NCBI GenBank assembly: GCA_963576475.1
Contig: OY754981.1
Span: forward strand, 33,084,132-33,148,131
DNA: 64,000 bases
Direction of reading: 5' to 3'
Origin: Molanna angustata
Lineage: Eukaryota; Arthropoda; Insecta; Trichoptera; Molannidae
Position 1 is the first letter of the stretch, and every line of letters starts with the position of its first letter. The notes under the pieces are model-generated. The model saw nothing but the letters and a program-made list of their open reading frames with translations, ran no database searches and was not told where the DNA came from. This document shows positions 43,612-54,190 of this stretch, one piece after another. Made by a program: the position numbers and the translations under genes.

Positions 43612-43912
43612 AATTTACTGACAAACTTTTTAACGTCTCAATAGAGACGAAGTTGGGATATTGTAGAAGAACCAGGAACTTGAGGCACCTACAGGTATTA
43701 CGACCTGTCATCGGCTGGTTTACATGATCACTTTATGCGCTTGCGCAACGTTCACCAATTATGCCTTCTTATTGAGTTCCCTTATTAATGTAATTTTTAA
43801 AAATTCTATATATTTGAATAGTGTGTTACAATTCACCTGAAAATAAGGAACTATATACTACACTTATATCCCAACTTCGTCTCTATTGAGATGTTAATAA
43901 GTTTGTCAGTAA
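43612..43912. mobile_element. Family S TIR element, single copy
   Basis: Inverted ends of over 45 bp: TTTACTGACAAACTT, TCTCAATAGAGACGAAGTTG and TTGGGATA at the left, and the inverse at the right. The interior shares ACGACCTGTCATCGGCTGG and GCGCTTGCGCAACG with 25451-27715. It shows the basic unit before palindrome and tandem growth. Downstream, TTTGACTCCCGAATGCG matches the flank of the arrays. Confidence 0.75.
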
Positions 43913-44009
43913 AAATATCATTTGACTCCCGAATGCGAAAAAATCCAATGTTTGTAATCAAAAAAATATTCGACTCAAAAATGTTAAAAATATTATTTTA
44001 AAATTGTAT

Positions 44010-44112
44010 GTAGATACTGACGGTATTTAAGAGGTAGAACTCCATTATACTGGCGGTATTTGAAGTTTAGAACTACATTATATTGACGGTATTTAGGGTG
44101 TAGAACTGGAAT
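44010..44112. repeat. About 35-bp tandem repeat, 2.5 diverged units
   Basis: GGTAGAACTCCATTATACTG, TTTAGAACTACATTATATTG and GTGTAGAACTGG, each separated by CGGTATTT. Words of the same family are at 19310 and 40905. Confidence 0.65.
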
Positions 44113-44817
44113 TGATTTGATCTACATATATATTCCTTGTATCAGGACGACCGTTTTGGCTGCAAGGTCTTTATCAACTGGACTAGTTAGGACCAGTACA
44201 TTCTTATATATTCCCTAAAATAAGCATAAATTCAATTTAATTAAATTTCACCAAATACGCTTATTTCATTATTCAAAAATTTGCTTTTTATATTAGATAA
44301 ATGCTCCAAATACACAAAATAAAATAAAAACACATCGTCGAAATGGATTAAACTGATTTTGTTTACTATTGAGAATTGACGAGTTCAAAATGTATTGTTC
44401 CTTCAGTCTTTAGATCGTATCAGATTCAATTGACTTTTACTGTTACATGACATGTATAGTGTATATCTATATATTTATTTAGGTAGCTTTATACCTATAT
44501 ATCTAGTTGCTCTATATGGACCTCAAGTCCACATACATACATAGTGTGAGAGATGTTGGAGAAGAAATTTAGATAGAAACCTTATCAGATAATATGTACT
44601 GTAGGTACTAACATTGAGACAACTTGGCGTCCTACCCAAACCAAACTTCCCATACTATTCTTTTACATAAGTCAACTTTACTGGGTATAAAGAAAAAATA
44701 CGCAAATTATTAACTCTTTACAAATTATTGAGTTTCTTCTGTTTCAATTCGATATTTTGATTAACTTATACAATAGCAATTTTATAATATATCAAAAGTA
44801 TAGTCGTGCTTCGTGGA
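44113..44817. other. AT-rich sequence, small SINE-B scrap
   Basis: CATTCTTATATATTCCCTAA and AATAAGCATAAAT at 44198-44232 look like SINE-B tail. Otherwise nothing is recognised. Confidence 0.45.
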
Positions 44818-45001
44818 TATCTGATACCTGAGCGAAAGCGAAATGTTCGATTTCCGTTGGAGATACAATTTTCAATTGTGTTTTCAGTCTAGATCTGTGA
44901 GACTATAAATATTATAAGTCTCAAGAATATGGCTAATAATTTTGTCGTATAGAGTGCGTGTTACATTTATAATGTACATTGTGCTTGTAAGTTGCCCTAG
45001 A
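44818..45001 (+). repeat. SINE-A copy, decayed
   Basis: CGATTTCCGTTGGAGATAC, TCAGTCTAGATCTGTGAGAC and AGTTGCCCTAGAACC match SINE-A. The head is damaged. Confidence 0.7.
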
Positions 45002-46379
45002 ACCAATACAAAATAAAATAGAATATAGTCTTGTGATTTATGTATAACAATCAAATTCTCGTTGGTGTTAGGACGTAACGTTTATTACAAAAATTACTTT
45101 TAATATTAGTATCACTACAATTCAATGAGTAATCAATAAGTTTTTTAGCACATTACATTTTATAGTATCTCTTGTAGATTTTTATTTGTATATTTTAACT
45201 AGTCGTTAACATAACACACGAAAATAGTTTTCGAATGTAAAATTCTGGTTTGACACTGAAGTATTAAATAGTGTAATATTTAAAAAAAAATCTTACCATA
45301 TTGACAACGTAACTGGGTTGAATATATTTTTTTTTTAAATAATCAAAGAACACAATTTATTTAGATTATGTTTCTCAAAAGCAAAAATTTTCCTTCATAG
45401 ACCCGAAAAATGTTTAGTTTCGGGAATTTCCAATTTTCCAGGTCGAATAGCAAAAAATCTTTCTTAGAAAATCTTGCAAATTGTACCTACACGTGTGTTT
45501 ATTTAAGATATTGACAATCTGGAGTCCGTATAAAAGTGTGTGTGTATAAAAGTTCTAACATTTATTTTTTCATGAAAATTCTCACTATGAAATTTACTTC
45601 AATTAATTAGGTACACTAGTGGTTTTGAAGAAGTTGAATTTCGACTGTGATACATTTAATTTTTAAGTTTGATTAGTAATACGACCTAATCTATGATAAA
45701 AACATCTTGTATGTATTCATCAAGGAATACAAAATTTTCTCTTCACTTATTTCAAATAAAACTTAATTTTCAAGTACCTACCATTTATCTATTTTGTTTC
45801 ACAGTATTACATATATAATTAAAACCTAATTTTTTGTACCGATATATTTTCTTTGACAAATTCTTATTTCATTTTATTTTAATTAGTTTATTCACAGAAT
45901 ATACATTATAACATATTATGTTCACATAATCTTTTAAATAAATATACACCAATTTTGAATTATCACGTGAAATATTATCTGTATTATGTACAAATGATAT
46001 AACAAAGACAAGTGTTGAGGAATTTAAAGACATATATATTCAAAACAAACAAGTATTCAATCGACAGTAGAGCTTGGAATAATTACAAAATTAGATTGGG
46101 AAAATAATTCAAAAATCGGTGTAAGCTCATATTATTCAATGGTGTAAGCTCATACTTTGAGTTTCTTCAGAATTCCACAGACTAACAGTTGATTTAAAAT
46201 TGATCTGTTGATTTAAACGATGAAGATTATGTGGGAAACTTATACTCCTCAAAATCTACCGAAACTTCATCGGAAATGGTCATAAAAAATTTGATTGTGG
46301 CTTACAGTGATGTTGTGCCGCAAAATACTTGACATTTTATTTTCCATTTTTTTTAATAATTTATTATATGAATAAGATT
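45002..46379. other. AT-rich sequence, nothing recognised
   Basis: No gene, array or element ends could be supported over about 1.4 kb. Confidence 0.5.
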
Positions 46380-46846
46380 ATTTACGTAGAGATCAACATC
46401 AATATTATCATTATCAGTAATCTCGAGTATGTTTACATAGTGATCAACATCGATATTATCAGTAAACTCGAGTATATTTACATAGTGATCAACATCAATA
46501 TTATCAGTAAACTCGAGTATATTTACATAGTGATCAACATCAATATTATCAGTAAACTCGAGTTTATTTACATCGTGATCAACATCAATATTATCAGTAA
46601 ACTCGAGTATATTTACATAGTGATCAACATCAATATTATCAGTAAACTCGAGTATATTTACATAGTGATCAACATCAATATTATCAGTAAACTCGAGTAT
46701 ATTTACATAGTGATCAACATCAATATTATCAGTAAACTCGAGTATATTTACATAGTGATCAACATCAATATTATCAGTAAACTCGAGTATATTTACATAG
46801 TGATCAACATCAATATTATCAGTAAACTCGAGTATATTTACCTACA
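46380..46846. repeat. 45-bp minisatellite, about ten copies
   Basis: Units beginning TGATCAACATCAATATTATC step by 45 bp from 46441 to 46801, with a longer first unit upstream. Each contains CTCGAG. Because 45 is divisible by three, a 184-codon frame (46329-46883) runs through as VININIISKLEYIYI repeats. The highly biased composition and lack of context argue against a protein. Confidence 0.93.
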
Positions 46847-47340
46847 AACATTTTTTATTTATTTAAACAGACTTTTGATATAACTGATATTACATATTAT
46901 CAAAATAATTAATGTTTCCTTTCCTAATAGAAGCTAGAAACTTGTATTTAGGAAAGCAACATTTCTATGCAATTTAATGTAAATATTTACATTTTTTATC
47001 CATGTACCTAATTGTTATCTAGAAACTGCTGGCACATCTAGAGGATTATTATTATTATAGTTGGATAACTTGTATAGCGCCGTTTTCGTGGAAATTCACC
47101 TCAGGATATGAGTAATCCCCACCAACGACTGTGAGAGGAACGTGAAATTTTTTGAAATTTACATATATTCCTATGATGCAAAATACATTATGATTTAAGG
47201 GCATAAAGGTGTACAAAAAATATATCGATCTTATTCGAAAAAAAACTATAAATAATAAAACTCAAGAACTATAATAGTGATTAATATTATGTTTTATTGA
47301 TTGATTTATTTATTTATAAATTCATTTATTAATTAATTGA
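46847..47340. other. AT-rich sequence, nothing recognised
   Basis: No supported feature. Confidence 0.5.
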
Positions 47341-47345
47341 TTATT

Positions 47346-47396
<51 letters not shown>

Positions 47397-47445
47397 TTTT
47401 TTTATTTTTTTATTTATTTATTTATTTATTTATTTTTTTATTTTT

Positions 47446-47484
<39 letters not shown>

Positions 47485-47489
47485 TTTTT

Positions 47490-47540
<51 letters not shown>

Positions 47541-47620
47541 TTCATTCATTTATTTATTTATTTAATTATTTGTTTGTTTGTTTGTTTGCTTATTTATTCA
47601 TTTATTTATTTATTTAAGAG
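47341..47620. repeat. (TTTA)n microsatellite, imperfect, about 280 bp
   Basis: TTTA/TTTT units with a few TTTG and TTCA variants at the right end. The FIYLFIYL open frame is an artefact of the repeat. Confidence 0.97.
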
Positions 47621-48395
47621 ACAAATACAGTCTTATTAGATAAACAGATAAAATACTCTATGAAATGAGAAAATGACAGACCAATTACTTTTGTACACAA
47701 TGTAGGTACATTAATTTAATAATCATGTATAAATAAATATTATAATATCGTAAGCTCCAACGATATTTAAGCATGTAAATAGGTTGTTTTTTATCACTAA
47801 GTGGTTTTTATAATGATGAATATGTCAGTTACTACTTGATTGACAATTGTCAATTAAGTAATACCTGGTGAAACAGTAAACAGAAAGTGTAACTAGGGAA
47901 ACCAGACCTAACCAGAAATATTTTTTAGGTACCTAACATTAAATATAATCCAGTCTATTAGGAACCATGTTGATTTAACTACACAATTTCTTTAATTAAT
48001 TTATGTTGTCGTTAAAGTAGAAAATTTAATCGTTAATAGGTTTATTAAGAAAGCAATATAAATCTCTACTCTGATTATTACGCACCTTGATGCGTTGAAA
48101 AGACTGTATATACATACATAGCACATGCATCGCAATATATAATATCGTCGAATTAAATTAATTGAATTAAATTGCTATTTTTGCTCCATGTTCTAATAGA
48201 GGCCTTAAAAGAAATATATTTGTAGGAAATGTTTATTAAAAATGAACTAAAATAAACTAATAAAACACTTTAAAAGCACTTTTTGGTGAATTTTATTATG
48301 TGCGATGGGCCTATATCGCCTCGTTAGGGCATTTACTAGCTTAAGCTTTCACGTAGAATCAAAAAGTGGTTTACTTTTAATTATAGACATAATTT
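47621..48395. other. AT-rich sequence with one dispersed word
   Basis: GCCTATATCGCCTCGTTAGG near 48310 relates to the word at 31375. No gene. Confidence 0.45.
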
Positions 48396-48556
48396 TTTTT
48401 TTAATAAAAAAAATGAATATTATGTCCTTGTTAAACAAGTACATATATACATCTTCCTACGTTCCCTAAAATAAGCAAATAAATGCTTGTGCTATAGGTG
48501 AACGACATCGGTCGAGGCAGGATTCGAACTCGCGACCACTGGATTACTAGCCCATC
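48396..48556 (-). repeat. SINE-B copy, head truncated
   Basis: Minus strand: CGCGAGTTCGAATCCTGCC, CGATGTCGTTCACCTATAGC and the GTACTTGTTTAACAAGGAC tail. It stops at GGGCTAGTAATCC in the head. Confidence 0.85.
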
Positions 48557-48563
48557 TATAATA

Positions 48564-48593
48564 TGTAGAATTCCATTATAATGGAATTCTACA
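48564..48593. repeat. Perfect 30-bp palindrome
   Basis: TGTAGAATTCCATTA joined directly to its inverse. The same GTAGAATTCCAT word is at 19305 and, as GTAGAACTCCAT, at 44033. Confidence 0.9.
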
Positions 48594-48902
48594 AAATAAA
48601 AACTTCGTTGATCATTACTTTAAAAACATATTTTTAAGTGATGTGGCATTCTTGCCTACGGTGTATTTAATACGAGATATTTAGACACATTATTTTTGTC
48701 TTCAAGAAAATATTTGCACAGTACCTAAACATTCGTAAGTCACATTTTTTTTCCAAAATATGACATTATTTCAATATCTATAAATTAGATCAGTAAGCCT
48801 TAACCGTAGATACTACTTAATATATGTATATGTTTAGTATTTAAAGTACTATTTATGTACGATTTGAGGATTTGAAACAAACGTTTAACTCAATTATCTC
48901 AG
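48594..48902. other. AT-rich sequence, nothing recognised
   Basis: No supported feature. Confidence 0.5.
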
Positions 48903-49098
48903 AATAATGATTTGGTGGCATCATCATCATAAGCTCGACAACATTCTGCATTCCCGTCTATTCGCAGCCTTCGTTCTCCAATTTCTCATGTATGTTGCAG
49001 ATGCATCCGCATCGACACTGTCCATCCATCGAGTCCTAAGTCTTCCTGATCTCCTTCGACCTTGTGATTTGATTTGATAAATAATGATTTGGTGGCAT
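48903..49098. repeat. 19-bp target duplication around a LINE end
   Basis: AATAATGATTTGGTGGCAT at 48903-48921 is repeated exactly at 49080-49098. Confidence 0.93.
48922..49079 (-). mobile_element. LINE 3'-end insertion with (ATG)n tail
   Basis: The plus strand starts CATCATCATCATAAGCTCG, so the minus strand ends in ATGATGATG. A perfect 19-bp duplication flanks it. The 158-bp body includes GTCCATCCATCGAGTCC and CTTCCTGATCTCCTTCG, antisense to a LINE ORF2 end. Strong 5' truncation is normal for LINE insertions. Confidence 0.85.
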
Positions 49099-50806
49099 AC
49101 AGTTGTTGACGCGATTATGTATTATAAATAATAACTGCTCTTTAATTAATTTAAACAGATATGGTATGCTGCAATCACTGTTAGGCAGAAGGAAATGATA
49201 TTGACGGAACACACTCACATGATTTGATGTCCTTTGTCCCAATTACTACTAGTCACTCGTACAGTTAACAAGAAGATTAACAATTTAAAGATTCAAATGC
49301 GTATCACTCCTACAGGATGGAAGAGTTGCGGATTCGATACATATCTTAACAAGACGCAGTTTTGAAGGATACTGACGTGTGAGTGCGGGGCGAGCAGTCT
49401 TTGTTTCAATCCTTTCGCTTTATTTTGAGGTTAACACCGTGTTATCACCCCAACTCTTAAAATAGGCCTGCGTTTGACATTATGGCCTATTTTTTATTTT
49501 ATTAAATTTATTAATTTCTAACACATATTACGTATAAAATTTTTCACACACACCTGTCCTGTGATTGGCTAATTATTAAAAATAAATTTATACTTTCTTT
49601 CTACTATCTTTACCAAACCCATCAAGGACTATTTGATATGTATGCAGGTCATAGTCAAATCATCGATATGTAACGAGGACAGCGAGAAAGGAAGTATGCA
49701 AGATGGATTAAAGGTAATGTGTAGAATATAATAAGTACATCGTTTGAATATGAAATGCAAGTGGTATAGAAGTATGTGGTCAGGGCCTCGTCCACCGTCG
49801 GTTCGAACGGTGCAGTCGCTAGTAGCAAAGAAATCTGGAGTGCCAAAAATAAAATTAATTATGAAGATCAAATACAATTTTTAATATCAAGATGATTACT
49901 TGAAAACAAATAAAAATACTTCTTTTCTTCAAAATCCAAGAAAACTTGGCCGAATAAACTAAAACGAAGTTTATTTATTTGTGTATAAGTAATAAGAGTA
50001 ATAGAGTTTTATTAAATGAGTTTTATGTATATGGCGGGTCTGTTGTCATAAGCAATAACTTGCAACCAACACATACATCGTAATGTTTTATGTAAATGCG
50101 GGGCAAAGGTATAAATTTAATTTAAAAATAACAGGGAAGGTTGACATTTTACATTGAAATCATCTGGATCAGAGAGAATAGATTTTTTTAACCAATAAGA
50201 GATTTGAAATAAATCAATTGAAATTAACCAAAAATTAAGTAATAGCGCCCTTGATATGTTCTTGCCCCTATAACCAAACAATCATTTAAAATATTTTGTA
50301 TCAACAGCGAAAAAATAATCACGTCAATATGATAACATCCTCTCTTTTTAAAATCGTTTCAGAATGGGATGATCCTTATCAATTAAGTATGCTGGGCGAT
50401 TAAAACTTTAGACCCGACCCTTCGTGTGGTTTTGAAACTCAAAATGTGAATATTACAGAAAGCGGGAGATGACAACATCCCTTTGTTCTATCAAAGGTGG
50501 GTGTAACCATCTCCCATATCATCCCAAACAGCTTCCCACACCTCCTCAACCCGACACGTCACACAATGAAGAACAAAGATATTCATAGAGCCATTAACAA
50601 AAGAATTCTATGGCTAGTTTTAACGTAGAGGTGCAATATACTTTATTGGAATGTTAAATTTTAAATTCAATTCGTGCATGAAAATATAAAGTACAATTTA
50701 TAACATACTTCACTGCACTAAAACATAACCTAAATTTTTAATAAATACTTTCAAGTTTACAAAATTTTAAATCATACTATGCGATAATTTAATATTAATA
50801 AATAGG
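49099..50806. other. Long stretch without recognised features
   Basis: 49300-49480 and 50440-50560 are somewhat GC-richer. Open frames around 49629-49877 have no domain. CCAACACATACATCG with GGCGGGTCTGTTG near 50035 may be a decayed SINE-D tail. Confidence 0.4.
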
Positions 50807-50943
50807 TAAATTCGTCGGAATTAAGTTGGTTGGATATACGAATCCTTAGCTGATGATCCCGAGTTCGATTCCCGATGGAGACACACTATTTCATTAGACG
50901 ATCTGTGAAGCGATTAATATCCAGAATGTGGCAACTCAAATTA

Positions 50944-51790
50944 CATACATACATATATACCATCACGCCTTGTCCCTCACGGGGTAGGCAGAGAGAACCG
51001 AACGCCACATTTTTATATCTTGACACACATTCATCGCCTCATCAACATTCATACATCGTCTTATACGCGTTCGTCTGTTGTTCACGCTTCTTACATTTCC
51101 ATCTTTCAGAATATCGTTTACATGGTCGTGCCATCCTTTTCTTGGGCGCCCCCAACCTCTTATTCCGTTCCTGTCAGCTTTGTATATTTTCTTCGTCAGG
51201 CGTTCTTCATTCATTCTCCTCAAGTGGCCAAACCATCTCAATGTGTTAACTATCATTATGTTAATTACATCTTTCTTCATCTTACATTCTTTCCTTATAT
51301 CTTCATTCCGAACTCTGTCATACATCGTTCTGTTACAAATTTTTCTTAGCGATCTCATTTCAACTGCATTTATTCTGCTTTCTTGCGAATTCTGCCAAGT
51401 CCAAGTCTCACTTGCATACGTCAGGGTTGGCACCACGATTGCGTTATGAATGGCACCTTTAGCATCTTTTGATATGTTGCGATCATTCATAATTGGTCTA
51501 AGTGCTCCATTCACTCTATTTCCCGCCATTACTCTTCTTTCAATATCCTTATCAGCCCCCCTAGACAACATGTCATTAAAGCTAAGCGTTATATCGCTAG
51601 GCGATAGAAATGTATGAAATTGGTGGCTGTCACGTGATGTCATAGCCACCAATTCCATACATTTACTATCGCTTAGCGATATAACGCTTAGCTTAAATGG
51701 CATGTTGTCTAGGGGGGCAGGCCGTCCATTTCGTTGGAAAATACTACCCAGATAGACATAGGTACTCGTCGACTTGGTCAAGTCATTCAT
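50944..51790 (-). mobile_element. LINE-alpha 3' copy with open frame, carrying a MITE
   Basis: The minus strand is open for 275 codons (50963-51790). It reads TYVYLGSIFQRNGR, then after the MITE part DKDIERRVMAGNRVNGALR, VVPTLTYASETWTWQ, VEMRSLRKICNR, LRWFGHLRRM, GWGRPRKGWHD, RCMNVDEAMNVCQ and VLSAYPVRDKA. This is the C-terminal half of an insect LINE ORF2. The YLGS, YASETW, RWFGH and GRPRK signatures are typical of RTE-like and related elements. The reverse-transcriptase core is truncated away at the 5' end. The 3' tail is (GTAT)n at the left edge. LINE-type duplications flank it. The lack of stops suggests a young insertion. Confidence 0.88.
51556..51717. mobile_element. 162-bp palindromic MITE inside LINE-alpha
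   Basis: Left CCCCCCTAGACAACATG and right CATGTTGTCTAGGGGGG are exact inverses. The arms continue with AAGCTAAGCGTTATATCGCT and ATTGGTGGCT to a short GTCACGTGATGTCAT centre. CAG flanks both sides. On the LINE frame (minus) the insert plus its 3-bp duplication is 165 bp or 55 codons with no stop, so the LINE frame stays open through it. The 3-bp duplication fits PIF/Harbinger or a CACTA-like origin. The superfamily is unresolved. Confidence 0.85.
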
Positions 51791-51862
51791 TCAAATTAGG
51801 TGCGTGTTAAATTGATATCTATTTACATAAAAGAGTACCTGTTAGTTGCCCGAGATGCAATA

Positions 51863-52138
51863 CTTCTTCTCCCTGGTTATACCCCAACTCTCTGTATGTG
51901 CAGTCTGTTGGGGTCAGCTCTCCTCGTCCTTAAATTATAGGCTCTCTAGTGTCTAGTAAAGTCACTTAGGTCATACCTAAATCTGTAGTTGGTTGTATCT
52001 TTACTCAATCCAAGAATTCTTAGGTCTTCCTCTGGTTATAAGATCCATGGAGATTGCTTGGTTCATAATATGATCTGGAGGTCTGCTTCCAACGTGCCCG
52101 TACCATCTTAATTCTCTTTCCTCTAATAACACCTAGGC
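51863..52138 (-). mobile_element. LINE-beta-type 3' end with (GAA)n tail, second insertion in the SINE
   Basis: The plus strand starts CTTCTTCTCCCTGG, so the minus strand ends in a GAGAAGAAG tail. CGAGATGCAATA at 51851-51862 and CGAGAAGCAATA at 52139-52150 form a 12-bp duplication with one change, sitting at the SINE 3' end. The body is non-coding 3' sequence with CTCAATCCAAGAATTCTTAG words. Confidence 0.7.
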
Positions 52139-52165
52139 CGAGAAGCAATAGCTTCAATACAAATG

Positions 52166-53187
52166 GCACCTACTAATTGTGTATTAATAATATTCACGCC
52201 TGTGAAATGGCAACCCCAAAAACATGAGACTTGTCATTCGGAATATACGCATTTCATATTTTTTCTCTGTTACTGTGACCGTCGTCTATTAAAAAAACCC
52301 AAATATTTCGGACGGCTACCTACACCGCATAACTTATTCTCGTTACCTTCACCCCATAATTTTTCAATAACATCGCAGTTTACAAATATGTCAACGGTTT
52401 TTAATCGCTTCATCACCATCAAAAACGCACTCTAACGCTATAGGAGACTGATGCAGGTATAATATTTGGTGGTACCCTGGTGACATCAATTGTCTTCCCT
52501 AACAATAGCCCCGACTATAATTTTTAAACATTTTTTATTGTTATTAACCTTGGCCTTCGTAAATATTTTAAAATATATTAATTCTGTTGTTGGTTCAGGT
52601 ATTTTCGGTTTTAACGTTCATAATTGTATTCTTTTAATCTGTACCCAGTTCGAAAACATAATACATCACCATCATATAAAATAACCTTTTTTCAATACCG
52701 CGCAAAGACCATTTATTTGGGTTCTGCAATAAAACATGGTCAGCAACTAATTGTCTCAGAGATTTGGATTTTCCGCACTTAAATATTTCAATGCTTATTA
52801 TTCAAATATAGATTCAGGCTACCTGGAAAAAAAGAATCGAACCCTTTTAACCTTCATCGATCGTTATGTAAATCCCAGCCGACGGTGCTTTCAGATGTTT
52901 TAAATCCGGTTTCAAATATTCAAAATAAATAGTTTCAGTTTTACATTTCCGTTAATTTTATGTCTCTTTTCTCAATTGTTGCTCTAACGTCGTATTGTCC
53001 TCTAGCGAGATACACGGAGGTTGATTTTGCGCAATCCGGGTCTAGCCACCGACGAATTCACTGATGCCGTATTGCTCATAATTCCCGGGGTGGATCTGGT
53101 TGCCGAAAGAAACAAACGTGTAAATCGCGAAAGGATATATTCGCGTTAGGCAATTTTACCTTTCAATGAAAATGTTTGCAATGTACG
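52166..53187. other. No supported gene
   Basis: The open frame 52163-52435 has no domain. From about 52980 the sequence becomes GC-richer (CTAGCCACCGACGAATTC, ATTCCCGGGGTGGATC) with CG-rich words. This may be part of the same element as the repeats and LTR-like block that follow. Confidence 0.35.
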
Positions 53188-53435
53188 CGCCGGACACGTG
53201 ACTTTTGATAAACGTCATATATCGCGCGTTAGGGGCTTTAATACGCTCTCGCGAGTATGAGTTTTGATAAATCAGTGTCTGACGCTCGTCATTGTAAAAT
53301 TACTTCAAGACAGTCACGAAAAACATTATTTTTTTTCCATGTTGGTTGTATCTCGCGCGTCACTTCCGATAAATGTCACACATCGCGCAATAGTGCTTTC
53401 ATACAGCCCTCGCGAGTGTGAATTTTGACGGAATT
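53188..53435. repeat. Diverged direct repeat, two units of about 80 bp
   Basis: GTGACTTTTGATAAACGTCA, ATATCGCGCG and CTCTCGCGAGTATGAG in the first unit correspond to GTCACTTCCGATAAATGTCA, ACATCGCGCA and CCCTCGCGAGTGTGAA in the second (from 53350). TCGCGA-rich sequence is unusual in this window. Confidence 0.7.
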
Positions 53436-53717
53436 GCGCGTGTGATACTTCTCAATATAATTTCACTTCAAAATAAACGGTTTAAACACTGAAAACACTG
53501 TCACCGATTGTACCAGCTAAAATGTTACGTGGCCAGGGTTAATTAACTTAATTAGAGTAAATGTATTTATGTTAGTCTCGATCCCACGCAGAATGCAAAA
53601 TTATGTAATTGTAAATTTTAAGATATTTTTATGTTAGTGTGCACAAATAATTTGCGTGCCAATAGTTTTGAATATTGTATACCCCTGTATACCCCCTCCC
53701 TTCGGGACAGGGGTACT

Positions 53718-53727
53718 TTATTATATA
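53718..53727 (+). promoter_or_regulatory. TATA-box-like site in the LTR-like block
   Basis: TTATATAAGG sits 3' of a CCTGTCCCGAAGGG-type GC patch and about 30 bp ahead of TAGTTAGTAAGAATCAGT, a spacing that fits a core promoter. Not proven. Confidence 0.4.
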
Positions 53728-53850
53728 AGGTAGAATGCTACTACCTGGATAGTTAGTTAGTAAGAATCAGTAAGAGTTAGTAATCAGTGTGTCAGTCAGA
53801 CGAACATTCACAGTTGAAAGCAAGCAAAGTAGTGGGCCTTAGGGCCGTGT

Positions 53851-54045
53851 GAGGCGGTCAGGGCTTACGCCCTGGCCGCCGTCTTCAAAGTTTTAAGCTA
53901 AAGTTGTCAGTAAAAGTTAGTCAGTAAAAGAGTCAGTCTAGTTGAAGTCAGTCAGTGGAAAATCAGTGAGTTGAAAGTAACAGTCTATCACTATAGTGAG
54001 GCGGTCAGGGCTTACGCCCTGACCGCCGCCTTCAAAGTTTTAAGT
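53851..54045. repeat. Two copies of a 48-bp hairpin block
   Basis: The blocks at 53851-53898 and 53998-54045 are nearly identical and 147 bp apart. Each holds the 12-base GGCGGTCAGGGC, a TTAC loop and its inverse (one mismatch in the first, perfect in the second), then CTTCAAAGTTTTAAG. If transcribed, each would form a very stable GC-rich stem-loop. Confidence 0.9.
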
Positions 54046-54190
54046 GTAAGAACAAAGTTATTTTTAAAAGAACATTAATATTTAAAAAAAGAATCAGTGA
54101 GTCGAATCTACGTAATGATCGTTCGGTAGCTTTAGTAAAGTTTAAATTTTTATAATAATAAAAACAGAGTTCAAGTTAAATCAGTAACCA

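Larger units (their letters stand above)
50936..51798. repeat. Target duplication around LINE-alpha
   Basis: TCAAATTA at 50936-50943 is repeated at 51791-51798, exactly at the break in the SINE. Confidence 0.85.
50807..52165 (+). repeat. SINE-A copy split into three parts by two LINEs
   Basis: The head and middle (50807-50943) include GAGTTCGATTCCCGATGG and GAATGTGGCAACTCAAATTA. The second part (51791-51862) resumes at TCAAATTAGGTGCGTG and runs to GTTAGTTGCCCGAGATGCAA. A last scrap follows the second LINE at 52139. Compared with the intact order at 12842-13053, nothing is lost at the first break except what target duplication adds. This SINE is older than both LINEs. Confidence 0.85.
53523..54190 (+). 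mobile_element. Possible LTR of an LTR retrotransposon
   Basis: It begins TGTTACGTGGCCAGGG and a candidate end GTAACCA lies at 54184-54190, giving imperfect inverted TGTTAC/GTAACA tips. A TATA-like TTATATAAGG at 53718-53727 is followed by a long transcribed-looking leader of AGTCAGT and GTTAGT words, and AATAATAAAAAC at about 54160 may be a poly-A signal. Two copies of a 48-bp block with a strong hairpin lie inside. No gag or pol was found and no second LTR, so this may be a solo LTR or a non-autonomous element. The boundaries are uncertain. Confidence 0.4.

Noticed and set aside
46329..46883. 184-codon repeat protein
   Set aside because: It follows from a 45-bp minisatellite being a multiple of three. 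There is no gene context, and the bias is that of AT-rich repeat DNA.
47337..47639. 100-codon FIYLFIYL open frame
   Set aside because: It is the translation of the (TTTA)n microsatellite.
50875..51449. Plus-strand frames of 109-124 codons
   Set aside because: Antisense to the LINE-alpha frame, which has clear family motifs.
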